Shown: positions 6,692-12,429, counted from the first letter of the stretch. The stretch is DNA of 12,429 nt from UMGS1322 sp900550765 (GCA_958448705.1 CAUDEY010000036.1:1-12429), one strand, 5' to 3'. Translations and numbers: made by a program. The notes: generated by a model not told the origin, from the sequence alone.

Positions 6692-6928
6692 TCAACTTTC
6701 CGCGCTTTGTTTTTCGATCTGTTCCACCAATTCATGGGGCGGTATTTCAAGCGCGTTGGCAATACGCCATATCGTTTCAAAATTGGGCTGTTTGGCTCCG
6801 GTCTCTATCATCGCCAGATGACTGCGGGCCATTCCGACCAAACCGCTGAAAACCTCTTGCGAGACCTTTTTTTCTTTGCGCAGGCGACGGATGACTTCGC
6901 CGACGGCATATGGATTGAATTCTGTCAT
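6692..6928 (-). CDS. Small XRE/Cro-C1-type transcriptional regulator
   Basis: The 78-residue protein is essentially one Xre helix-turn-helix domain: GEVIRRLRKEKKVSQEVFSG (10-29) into VGMARSHLAMIETGAKQPN (31-49), with the characteristic SHLAMIETG recognition helix and the NFETIWRIANALEIPPHELVE tail (49-69). It has no effector or sensor domain. The ATG at 6928 was chosen because AAGGGAG lies nine bases upstream; an in-frame TTG at 6937 directly abuts that site and is unlikely. It is divergent from a two-helix membrane protein gene, and the intergenic region carries repeated decamers over the other gene's promoter, so it probably represses that gene and perhaps itself. Its own promoter is weak: TATATT at 6973-6978 without a good -35. 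Confidence 0.9.
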   Translation of the reverse strand: MTEFNPYAVGEVIRRLRKEKKVSQEVFSGLVGMARSHLAMIETGAKQPNFETIWRIANALEIPPHELVEQIEKQSAES

Positions 6929-6988
6929 CGCGGACAACTCCCTTTTTTATTAGGGTATCAAAAAAGCAAAAAAATATAGTCTGCGATG

Positions 6989-7026
6989 ATAGACAAAATA
7001 AAAATTGTATGCTATAATAGACAAAA
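6989..7026 (+). promoter_or_regulatory. Promoter of the membrane-protein gene with repeated operator-like decamers
   Basis: TAGACA (6990-6995), 17 bases, TATAAT (7013-7018). The decamer ATAGACAAAA occurs exactly twice, at 6989-6998 covering the -35 and at 7017-7026 overlapping the end of the -10, 28 bases apart. A related inverted core, TAGTCT, lies at 6977-6982. This placement fits an operator for the divergent XRE protein. Confidence 0.65.
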
Positions 7027-7084
7027 AATGTGTTTTTCGGTACAAAATGCCGGCAAAAAACCACTTGCAAAAAGGAGAAGAAAA

Positions 7085-7384
7085 ATGTTTAATGAAAGAA
7101 GCAGTGTTTGGCTGGACTTATACAAAGGCATCCTCATCGTAAGCTTTTGGCTGCTTTGTGCAGGAATTGTTCTTTACTTGATTCTGGGAATCCTTGCCTT
7201 TGGGGCAGCGGAAGATGTAACGGCAATAAACGGCCGGCTGGTACTGTTGTTTTTTGCCAAGCTTTTGGGGTTTATCCTCGGCACCTTTTTATGGTATGTA
7301 GTAGGCATGCTGAGCCTTAATTTTTTAAATAACGTACAGCTGATCCGGGAAAATCTTGAAAATAAAAGGGAGCGGCTTTTTTAA
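7085..7384 (+). CDS. Small two-helix membrane protein (resembles DUF4282-type)
   Basis: The 99-residue protein has two clear transmembrane helices (about 15-40 and 52-77) joined by a short loop, AAEDVTAINGR (41-51). The tail is charged, with LIRENLENKRERLF at 86-99. The overall pattern resembles small DUF4282-like membrane proteins, but I cannot confirm the family. AAAGGAG lies seven bases before the ATG at 7085; the frame is open upstream, but no earlier start has a ribosome site. Transcription would start from the promoter at 6990-7018, giving a leader of about 60 bases. Its divergent neighbour is an XRE regulator, so the two may form a regulator/target pair. No good terminator is seen on the plus strand. 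Confidence 0.8.
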   Translation: MFNERSSVWLDLYKGILIVSFWLLCAGIVLYLILGILAFGAAEDVTAINGRLVLLFFAKLLGFILGTFLWYVVGMLSLNFLNNVQLIRENLENKRERLF

Positions 7385-7476
7385 AAAAGGCTCTAATTCC
7401 AAGCGGCAGACTTTCGCCGCAATAAGCAAATAATAATACTCCCCTATAGAACCATCCGCTTTTCAAAAACATTTGG

Positions 7477-7506
7477 TTTTGCCTCCCCTGACGAAGGGAG
7501 GCAAAA
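7477..7506. repeat. Degenerate internal copy of the hairpin repeat
   Basis: TTTTGCCTCCC (7477-7487) pairs perfectly with GGGAGGCAAAA (7496-7506) around CTGACGAA. The core resembles the GCTCCCCT-GACA-AGGGGAGC hairpin at 12399-12418. The A-run follows on both strands, so it is not a normal terminator. Confidence 0.5.
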
Positions 7507-7603
7507 AAACAGGGTATGCACAGCCTGAGAAACAGCTCTGCAGGGGATTTCAATTTGCGCAAAGCAAAGATAGGGCGCTCTGTGCCAAAATGGCCAAAAC
7601 GTG

Positions 7604-7626
7604 AAAAAAGCAGGGCTGCGCCCTGC
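7604..7626 (-). terminator. Rho-independent terminator of the malic enzyme gene
   Basis: On the minus strand GCAGGG (7621-7626) and CCCTGC (7610-7615) form a stem with loop CGCAG, followed directly by six T residues (7604-7609). It lies 75 bases beyond the stop codon. Confidence 0.8.
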
Positions 7627-7700
7627 GGTTGATTTCTATTTCCGGGTTGATCCGGCTAAAAAACAGAGATACGCTTGCCGCCAAAGGCGCCGGATTCTGT

Positions 7701-8873
7701 TTATTTACGTATGCAGCCGGTTTGTTTTGCCGCTTCGGCCACCGCCTTTGCTACGGAAGCGGCTACCGTTTTATCTAGCGCGCTGGGAAGGATATTCTCA
7801 CAGCTGAGCTCCTGTTCGGGAATATGAGCGGCAATGGCAAAGGCCGCGGCCATTTTCATTTCTTCGTTGATATCCGTGGCCTGTGCGTCCAACGCACCCC
7901 GAAAAATACCGGGAAAAGCCAAAACATTGTTAATTTGATTGGGAAAATCGCTCCGGCCGGTGCCTACGATGAAGGCGCCGGCTTCTTTGGCCTTATCGGG
8001 CATAATTTCCGGCACGGGATTGGCCATGGGAAAGAGAATCGGCTTCGGAGCCATTTGGGCAATCATTTCACCGGTTACCAGATTCGGTGCGGAAACGCCG
8101 ATAAAAACGTCGGCCCCGGTCATAGCGTCCGCAAGCAGGCCCTGCCGATTCTGTCTATTCGTTTTTTGCGCCATTTCCTGTTGGGCGGAATTCATATCCT
8201 CCTTGCCGCGAAAAAGAATCCCTGTTTTATCACACAAAAGCAAATCCTTTACGCCCAGGGCGAGAATCATCTTTGCAATAGCAATTCCCGCGCTGCCGGC
8301 ACCGTTGATAACCACCGTTAAGTCTCCCAGCGCTTTTTCCGCTGCTTTGGCAGCGTTGATCAGCGCAGCGGAAACAACGACGGCCGTACCGTGCTGATCG
8401 TCATGAAAGACCGGAATATCGCATTTTTCCTTCAACCGGCGCTCGATTTCAAAACAGCGCGGCGCGGAGATATCCTCCAAATTAATCCCGCCGAAGCTGC
8501 CGGAGATCAGTTCTATCGTACGCACCAGCTCGTCGGTATCCTTGCTTTTGATGCACAGCGGAACCGCGTCTACGTCGGCAAAAGCTTTAAACAGCGCACA
8601 CTTTCCCTCCATGACCGGCATTCCTGCTTCGGGGCCGATATCGCCCAGCCCCAGCACTGCCGTGCCATCGGTGATGACTGCGACTAAATTGGACCGACGC
8701 GTCAGCGCAAAACTTTGCTCCGGGTTTTTTTGAATTTCCAAACAGGGCGCAGCCACCCCCGGCGTATAGGCCAGGGAGAGATCTTCACGATCGCGGATCG
8801 GTACGCGGCAGACCACCTCGATCTTTCCCTTCCATTCATAATGTTTTTTCAGCGATTCTTCGGCATAATTCAT
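7701..8873 (-). CDS. Malic enzyme (oxaloacetate-decarboxylating malate dehydrogenase)
   Basis: The enzyme converts malate to pyruvate and CO2 with reduction of NAD(P)+, linking the C4 branch of central metabolism to pyruvate. The 390-residue length is normal for the short bacterial type. Visible motifs are YTPGVA (36-41, catalytic Tyr36), MEGK (88-91, catalytic Lys91), NLEDISAPRCFEIE (131-144) and FHDDQHGT (156-163) for metal and substrate, and the Rossmann loop NGAGSAG (190-196) for the nucleotide. NAD versus NADP preference cannot be read safely. The ATG at 8873 was chosen because AGAGGG precedes it and because the frame's upstream part overlaps a perfect promoter at 8899-8927. It has no fused phosphotransacetylase-like domain as in MaeB. 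It is a single gene with its own promoter and terminator. Confidence 0.95.
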   Translation of the reverse strand: MNYAEESLKKHYEWKGKIEVVCRVPIRDREDLSLAYTPGVAAPCLEIQKNPEQSFALTRRSNLVAVITDGTAVLGLGDIGPEAGMPVMEGKCALFKAFADVDAVPLCIKSKDTDELVRTIELISGSFGGINLEDISAPRCFEIERRLKEKCDIPVFHDDQHGTAVVVSAALINAAKAAEKALGDLTVVINGAGSAGIAIAKMILALGVKDLLLCDKTGILFRGKEDMNSAQQEMAQKTNRQNRQGLLADAMTGADVFIGVSAPNLVTGEMIAQMAPKPILFPMANPVPEIMPDKAKEAGAFIVGTGRSDFPNQINNVLAFPGIFRGALDAQATDINEEMKMAAAFAIAAHIPEQELSCENILPSALDKTVAASVAKAVAEAAKQTGCIRK

Positions 8874-8898
8874 AGGATCCCTCTTTTTCGTTTTTACT

Positions 8899-8927
8899 AT
8901 TATATAGCGATTCTTTTCTATGGTCAA
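8899..8927 (-). promoter_or_regulatory. Promoter for the malic enzyme gene
   Basis: On the minus strand TTGACC (8922-8927), 17 bases, TATAAT (8899-8904). It predicts transcript start near 8892, about 20 bases before the ATG. Confidence 0.8.
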
Positions 8928-9084
8928 TCAGATTCCGGCAACGGATCCGCTCCGAAAAAGGCGCAAAAAGAAAGCAGGCATCCATCTCCGAAAAGCAAAT
9001 TGACGGCGAGTATGCGTCAAAATATAGTCAAAAGTTAATAAATTTTCCAAAAGTTCATATAAATTTTTCCATTTTTTATAGAAA

Positions 9085-9144
9085 AGGGGTTGAAAAAAGA
9101 AAAAACACCATGTATAATAATGTAAAAGCAGTAAAGAAACCCCT
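9085..9144 (+). promoter_or_regulatory. Promoter of the 70-residue gene, bracketed by an inverted repeat
   Basis: TTGAAA (9090-9095), 17 bases, TATAAT (9113-9118). AGGGGTT (9085-9091) and AACCCCT (9138-9144) form a 7-bp inverted repeat whose arms lie on either side of the promoter. Further upstream, an imperfect tandem repeat beginning CAAAAGTT occurs at 9029-9047 and 9048-9070. The gap 8928-9206 otherwise holds no gene. Confidence 0.7.
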
Positions 9145-9206
9145 AACACTGCCAATCTGGTTTTTGCTTTGTTTACTTTGAAAGGAGAATAAAGGAGGGA
9201 AAGTAT

Positions 9207-9419
9207 ATGTTGTTATCATCTCCGGCGATGCTGATGTTGGCAATTATGGCGAATGAAAACAGAAATACAAAGAACGATAGAGCAGAAGTTATTTTTCCTA
9301 AAAAATATGAGCAGTTGCGCGAAAGTGTAGGACAAGAACTGGAATCCTGGGGATACATCAAAGATTTCAGTCTGCACGGCGAAAACGGATTTTCCTGTAC
9401 GCTTTTAAAAAAGATATGA
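9207..9419 (+). CDS. Hypothetical 70-residue protein
   Basis: I do not recognise this protein. It opens with a short hydrophobic stretch (2-15, Leu/Met/Ala-rich), too short for a confident transmembrane helix. A polar charged segment follows (16-33), then a helix-like part KYEQLRESVGQELESWGYI (33-51) and a beta-like end (52-70). It is probably real because AAAGGAGGG lies seven bases before the ATG, a near-consensus promoter is placed about 90 bases upstream, and a perfect terminator starts 29 bases after the stop. It stands alone between oppositely or separately transcribed genes. A small regulatory or envelope-associated protein would be a guess. Confidence 0.7.
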   Translation: MLLSSPAMLMLAIMANENRNTKNDRAEVIFPKKYEQLRESVGQELESWGYIKDFSLHGENGFSCTLLKKI

Positions 9420-9447
9420 TCCTTTGTTTTTTGAGACAATTTAAAAT

Positions 9448-9491
9448 AAGAACGCGGAGCACAGCGGTCGGGCTGTGCTCCGCGTTCTTTT
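9448..9491 (+). terminator. Strong rho-independent terminator after the 70-residue gene
   Basis: An 18-bp perfect stem (9448-9465 with 9472-9489) around loop GGTCGG ends in TTTT. The GC-rich stem is unusually long for the window. The complementary side also has AA before the stem, but no T-run for the other strand. Confidence 0.9.
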
Positions 9492-9556
9492 GGCCGGCAT
9501 AAAAACGCAGGGATTGCCGCAGCCTGTAAAAAGCTTCTCCGCACAAAAAAAGCGGC

Positions 9557-9630
9557 CCGTATTTTATGAAAATACGGTTGGTATGCAGAACCAAACTCCT
9601 TTACAGAGCATAGTATGAATACAAAGGAGT
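9557..9630 (+). promoter_or_regulatory. Three contiguous dyads and a sigma-K-like promoter ahead of the LysM gene
   Basis: Three perfect inverted repeats abut without a gap: CCGTATTTT-ATG-AAAATACGG (9557-9577), TTGGT-N7-ACCAA (9578-9594) and ACTCCTTT-N20-AAAGGAGT (9595-9630). The last arm is the Shine-Dalgarno sequence of the LysM gene. Overlapping them, AACC (9589-9592), 16 bases and CATAGTATG (9609-9617) match the sigma-K pattern mACm-N16-CATAnnnTA at all but one position. No vegetative promoter is evident between the preceding terminator and this region. Confidence 0.5.
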
Positions 9631-9639
9631 GAGAAAAGA

Positions 9640-10245
9640 ATGCTTACACGCGAATTTGATTACATAGTACGGCCGGGAGATACACTTTTCGGCATCGCGC
9701 TCAAATTTAATGTTCCCTTCGACACCTTAAAAAATCTGAATCATCTGCCGGACCCGGACAGAATACAGCCGGGGCAGGTCATTCAAGTACCCGTCAGCGA
9801 AGAATTTTACCAAATTGTCCGCCTGGTAGAGGAGCAATGCGGCCTTGCACAGCCCTCTGACGCTGCGGCGGAAGCAACCGCGGCTGCAGTAGAAACTGCC
9901 GCGCAATGCGATTGCGACGAGCAGCCGCCGGCTGTTTTTTACCGGCGCCACCGGATCCGCCGGGGAGATACGGTATATCTTCTGGCAAAGGAATACGGCA
10001 CTACCACCGGAAATATTTTAAGCCTGAATCCGCAGATTACAGACGTCAGAAATCTGCAGATCGGCTCGATTATCACCATACCCGTGCCGCCGGAAAATTC
10101 CTATATCTACGTGGTACGGCCGGGAGATACGCTTTACAGCATTGCCCAAAGCCAGGGCGTTACCGTAGAGGATCTTATGCGCTATAATTATATCGAAAGC
10201 GATTATACCGTATATCCCGGGCAGCAGCTGCTGATTGTGAAATAA
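9640..10245 (+). CDS. Triple-LysM protein, probable spore or cell-envelope binding protein
   Basis: The 201-residue protein contains three LysM modules, which bind N-acetylglucosamine-containing glycans such as peptidoglycan: about 7-51 (YIVRPGDTLFGIA at 8-20), 102-148 (RIRRGDTVYLLA at 105-116) and 157-200 (YVVRPGDTLYSIA at 157-169). An Ala-rich linker (75-90) and a small CDCDE cluster (90-94) separate modules one and two. It has no signal peptide, membrane helix or catalytic domain, which in spore formers points to a mother-cell protein deposited on the spore, as for SafA-like LysM proteins; this is inference. AAAGGAGTGAG precedes the ATG. Modules one and three share near-identical DNA (GTACGGCCGGGAGATAC at both), a sign of duplication. 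A strong bidirectional terminator follows. Confidence 0.88.
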   Translation: MLTREFDYIVRPGDTLFGIALKFNVPFDTLKNLNHLPDPDRIQPGQVIQVPVSEEFYQIVRLVEEQCGLAQPSDAAAEATAAAVETAAQCDCDEQPPAVFYRRHRIRRGDTVYLLAKEYGTTTGNILSLNPQITDVRNLQIGSIITIPVPPENSYIYVVRPGDTLYSIAQSQGVTVEDLMRYNYIESDYTVYPGQQLLIVK

Positions 10246-10270
10246 AAAACCTCTGCTCCCGAAGGAAGCA

Positions 10271-10311
10271 AAAAAAGCCGCGGTATCGATGCGATACCGC
10301 GGTCTGTTTTT
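10271..10311. terminator. Bidirectional terminator between the LysM gene and rpmE
   Basis: CCGCGGTATCG (10278-10288) and CGATACCGCGG (10292-10302) form an 11-bp stem with loop ATG. On the plus strand it is followed by TCTGTTTTT, and on the minus strand by C and then seven or more T residues. It can end both convergent genes. Confidence 0.9.
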
Positions 10312-10319
10312 CGGTGCGA

Positions 10320-10517
10320 TTAAAGCCCGTATCTCTTTTTGAACTTGTCAACACGGCCGGCTGAGTCAACCAGCTTCTGCTTTCCTGTATAAAAAGGATG
10401 GCACTTTGAGCAAATTTCAACGGAAAGAGAATCCTTAACGGAACCTGTTTCAAAGGTCTCGCCGCAGGCGCACTTTACTGTTACCTTTTTGTAATCCGGA
10501 TGGATACCCTGTTTCAC
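10320..10517 (-). CDS. rpmE: 50S ribosomal protein L31, zinc-binding type
   Basis: The 65-residue protein is a full-length L31, a component of the large ribosomal subunit's central protuberance bridging to the small subunit. It is the C+ form: Cys16, Cys18, Cys36 and Cys39 (CAC and CSKCHPFYTG) would hold one zinc. Start: MKQGIHPDYK with a GTG codon at 10517 and GAGGTGA seven bases upstream. It has a fully consensus promoter at 10573-10601 and shares the bidirectional terminator at 10271-10311. It is not beside rho, its frequent neighbour, in this window. Confidence 0.97.
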   Translation of the reverse strand: MKQGIHPDYKKVTVKCACGETFETGSVKDSLSVEICSKCHPFYTGKQKLVDSAGRVDKFKKRYGL

Positions 10518-10572
10518 TTGCGTTCACCTCGTTTTTTACGGAATCGGAATCCCTATATTAAAAGCAAAGCTT

Positions 10573-10601
10573 ATTATACCTTTAAAAAAGCGGGATGTCA
10601 A
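10573..10601 (-). promoter_or_regulatory. Consensus promoter of rpmE
   Basis: On the minus strand TTGACA (10596-10601), 17 bases, TATAAT (10573-10578): all twelve consensus positions match. It starts nine bases after the upstream hydrolase gene's stop, in a gap with no terminator, so some readthrough into rpmE is possible. Confidence 0.92.
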
Positions 10602-10609
10602 CGATTTTT

Positions 10610-12100
10610 TTAAAGGAAGAAGCACTCCGTATCGATCTTGCCGTAATAGGTACGGTTTTTGCCTGCCCAGCAGGTATAGCGTACGGATTCAGAGCAAAAA
10701 TACAGGCAGTTGCCCACAGGCTTGATGCCCATGTACGCTTCAATGGCTGCATACAGGTTGCTGGTGGAATACGTTTCGGCATCCAGCGTGCTGTTGGCGG
10801 TAGAAAACTGGTTGGGAGAGAAAATAATCTCCCGAACAGAGGCACCGGTACGCTGTACGCGGTTCATGATGACACTGCCGACGGCCAGCTGGCATTTATA
10901 CGAACGCCCGCCAACCTCGCGCTTGATGATTTTTGCCATCAGCTTTACTTCATTCATCTGCGCTTCCGAAAGCGTTTCCATCGCCTGGTTGATAAGACTC
11001 ATATTCGCGGAATTATAGCCGCTGCTGACCGAGGACGATCCGGTATTTTTTGCCGAGAGCGCCGCCGTGATCTTGGACTGTGTTTTACTGCCTACAATAC
11101 CGTCAGCAGAAAGGGAATTGGCCTTTTGGAAAGCAATGACCGCATTTTTTGTAGCGGTATCATAGCTGCCGGATGCACTGCCGGAATAGTAGCCCAGCTT
11201 TTTTAAGTTGTTCTGCAGCGTTTTTACCGCCGCGCCGCTGTCGCCGTAGCGCAGCGTGCCGGGCTTGGCAATGGATTCGGCAATACCGGAATCTGCCGAC
11301 GCATCTGCAGAGGAACCGAACGAACTGGTTTTAGCCGAAGCAGAGTTCAGCGCTGCAATCGTCAGTTCAGCAACCGTACCGGTCTGGCTGATACGGTTAT
11401 TTTTTTGAAAGCTCTTAACCGCCGCCACCGTGATAGACCCGTAATAACCGGTCACATGCTTGCTTTGCAGATACCCCAGCTCATACAGCCGCTGCTGCAG
11501 CGCTTTCACGCCGGCATCCTCGTCACCGCTGCGGTATACACGCGAAGCATCTATTTTGGTAATGTTGAGCAGAGAATTGATCTTTTCAAGCGTCAGCTTA
11601 GCAGCCACGCCGGTCTGGCTGATATCGTTATCTTTTTGAAATCTTTTAACGGCCGCCTCGGTAATGGAGCCAAAATACCCCGTTACGTGCTCGGCTTTTA
11701 AATAGCCCATTTCAAAAAGCGCCTGCTGCAGCTGCTTTACGCCGCTGTTCTCATCGCCGCTGCGATATACTTTTTCAGTATCCAGCTTTTCCGGCTGCAG
11801 GAACATGGCTTCAACCGTCAGCTCCGCTACCATACCTGTCTGATTAATGCCGTTTGCCTTCTGATACGCTTTTACGGCATCCTCCGTATTAGGGCCAAAA
11901 AATCCGGTTACATATTTTTCATCCAAAAATCCGCCGTCGGCCAGGGCCTGTTGGACCTCAATTACTTCCATTCCTTTGCTGCCCAGCTTCAGCACCGATG
12001 TGGGCACCGCAAAAACAGAGAGAAAGGTGACCGGCAGGATCGCTGCAAGCAGCAGTATCGTATGTAAAATAAGCTTTTGTGCTCGTTTTAAAACAATCAT
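10610..12100 (-). CDS. Secreted cell wall hydrolase: four peptidoglycan-binding repeats plus SleB-like catalytic domain
   Basis: The 496-residue protein has a signal peptide (basic residues 5-9, hydrophobic core 10-30, likely cleavage after SVFA near 31). Four PG_binding_1 repeats follow (about 37-100, 112-176, 188-250, 284-348), then Ser-rich linkers (255-276 and 351-362) and a C-terminal Hydrolase_2/SleB-type domain (about 386-495). In the catalytic domain KIIKREVGGRSY aligns with the SleB motif around the catalytic glutamate (Glu395), followed by AVGSVIMNRVQ (406-416) and FSPNQFS (427-433). The family acts as a lytic transglycosylase on spore cortex or vegetative wall. Four binding repeats is more than the single one of Bacillus SleB. 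Repeats two and three are nearly identical. AAGGAGGT lies five bases before the ATG. Spore versus vegetative role cannot be settled; its sigma-A-like promoter hints at vegetative expression. Confidence 0.92.
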   Translation of the reverse strand: MIVLKRAQKLILHTILLLAAILPVTFLSVFAVPTSVLKLGSKGMEVIEVQQALADGGFLDEKYVTGFFGPNTEDAVKAYQKANGINQTGMVAELTVEAMFLQPEKLDTEKVYRSGDENSGVKQLQQALFEMGYLKAEHVTGYFGSITEAAVKRFQKDNDISQTGVAAKLTLEKINSLLNITKIDASRVYRSGDEDAGVKALQQRLYELGYLQSKHVTGYYGSITVAAVKSFQKNNRISQTGTVAELTIAALNSASAKTSSFGSSADASADSGIAESIAKPGTLRYGDSGAAVKTLQNNLKKLGYYSGSASGSYDTATKNAVIAFQKANSLSADGIVGSKTQSKITAALSAKNTGSSSVSSGYNSANMSLINQAMETLSEAQMNEVKLMAKIIKREVGGRSYKCQLAVGSVIMNRVQRTGASVREIIFSPNQFSTANSTLDAETYSTSNLYAAIEAYMGIKPVGNCLYFCSESVRYTCWAGKNRTYYGKIDTECFFL

Positions 12101-12120
12101 TTTTTACCTCCTTCTGCCAG

Positions 12121-12172
12121 GTTACAAAGCAATTATATCATGTTTGAATTAAAAATGCAACACTTTTGTAAC
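12121..12172 (-). promoter_or_regulatory. Promoter of the hydrolase gene enclosed by an 8-bp inverted repeat
   Basis: On the minus strand TTGCAT (12155-12160), 17 bases, and an extended -10 TGATATAAT whose hexamer is 12132-12137. GTTACAAA (12121-12128) and TTTGTAAC (12165-12172) are perfect inverted copies on either side, 36 bases apart. Each contains TGTAAC, like one half-site of the WalR box, but no second half-site at the expected spacing is present. Confidence 0.65.
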
Positions 12173-12302
12173 AATTAAAGAAATGCCGTAAAGCAAGCAC
12201 CTCTACTATAGGTATATGCTGCCGGATCTATTTTATGACCCCCCCAAGATATAGTGGTAAAAAATTTTTTATTTTTTATACAAATCAATTAGTTTCTCTG
12301 TC

Positions 12303-12420
12303 CCCCTGGCTCCCTCTGATGAGGGAGCTGCCGAGCATTCGCGAGGCTGAGGGAGAGAAAGAAACATTGACACTACCCCTCAGTCGCCTGCGGCGCCAGC
12401 TCCCCTGACAAGGGGAGCCA
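12303..12420 (-). repeat. Dispersed hairpin-rich intergenic repeat, right copy
   Basis: Inverted relative to the left-end copy. The element holds three palindromic parts: GCTCCCTC-TGAT-GAGGGAGC (12309-12328), the GCGAGGCTGAGGGAGAG block (12341-12357) shared with 36-52, and GCTCCCCT-GACA-AGGGGAGC (12399-12418). The 30 bases at 12373-12402 match the left end perfectly. The stretch 12173-12302 before it is AT-rich, with no gene visible. Confidence 0.8.
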
Positions 12421-12429
12421 GGAACGCAG

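Larger units (their letters stand above)
7385..7700. other. 316-base spacer without a supportable gene
   Basis: The spacer separates the convergent ends of the membrane-protein and malic enzyme genes. It holds the 11-bp hairpin at 7477-7506, the malic enzyme terminator at 7604-7626, and a weaker hairpin (AACAGA 7662-7667 with TCTGTT 7696-7701) followed on the minus strand by a T-run, which may be a first terminator. Open frames crossing it have no ribosome site and no recognisable protein. Confidence 0.6.

Noticed and set aside
6520..6780. 86-codon minus-strand frame overlapping the end of the XRE gene
   Set aside because: It has no ribosome site or homology, and it overlaps the XRE coding region in another frame.
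7477..7506. Terminator of the membrane-protein gene
   Set aside because: The stem is strong, but on both strands the downstream side is A-rich, with the T residues locked in the 5' arm, so it does not fit a rho-independent terminator.
7824..8397. Long plus-strand open frames opposite the malic enzyme gene
   Set aside because: They are antisense shadows of a well-supported enzyme, lack ribosome sites and encode no recognisable protein.
9492..9639. Cyclic-di-AMP riboswitch before the LysM gene
   Set aside because: Cell-wall genes often carry this riboswitch, but its conserved core segments are not present and the dyads here are short and simple.
10595..11206. 203-codon plus-strand open frame opposite the cell wall hydrolase
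   Set aside because: It is antisense to a gene with a clear signal peptide, domains, promoter and ribosome site; the translated sequence has no domain signature.
1..12429. The window as a composite transposon bounded by terminal inverted repeats
   Set aside because: There is no transposase or integrase, the genes include housekeeping rpmE and malic enzyme, and the end sequences look like dispersed intergenic repeats that the window happens to span.

Overview
The window looks like chromosomal DNA of a low-to-mid-GC, endospore-forming member of the Clostridia, probably a gut-type lineage near Oscillospirales/Eubacteriales. The signs are strong AGGAGG-type ribosome binding sites, near-consensus TTGACA-17-TATAAT promoters, a SleB-type cell wall hydrolase, a LysM protein without a signal peptide, a zinc-type L31, and copies of a dispersed hairpin-rich repeat at both ends. 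This taxonomic call is inference. I see no tRNA, rRNA, CRISPR array, transposase or phage structural gene.

Left part (1-3126). A repeat copy truncated by the window edge is followed by about 200 bases with no visible gene. Next come a minus-strand Sfp-type phosphopantetheinyl transferase and, from a back-to-back promoter, a plus-strand pair: a methylated-DNA repair methyltransferase and a ComEC-like metallo-beta-lactamase-fold protein. A DUF1989 (urea carboxylase-associated family) protein follows on the same strand, with no urea carboxylase in sight. An AT-rich patch (about 3127-4160) then carries one gene, a membrane-anchored HNH nuclease that looks acquired.

Middle (4157-8930). A CofE-family (F420-0:glutamate ligase-like) protein with a large internal insertion is divergent from a LysR regulator, and their promoters overlap. 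Next, a small XRE-type regulator is divergent from a two-helix membrane protein whose promoter carries two identical decamers, one over the -35 and one at the -10, which looks like a self-contained repressor/target pair. A 316-base spacer with hairpins leads to a minus-strand malic enzyme with its own promoter and terminator.

Right part (8930-12429). A 70-residue protein of unknown function has excellent expression signals and a perfect 18-bp terminator hairpin. A triple-LysM protein follows, behind three contiguous dyads and a sigma-K-like promoter. A bidirectional terminator separates it from minus-strand rpmE (L31). Upstream of rpmE on the same strand is a secreted hydrolase with four peptidoglycan-binding repeats and a SleB-like catalytic domain. 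The window closes with an inverted copy of the terminal repeat.

Most genes are single transcription units with their own promoters and terminators. The points most worth following are the CofE-like/LysR pair, the XRE/membrane-protein pair, the membrane-tethered HNH nuclease and the structured region ahead of the LysM gene.
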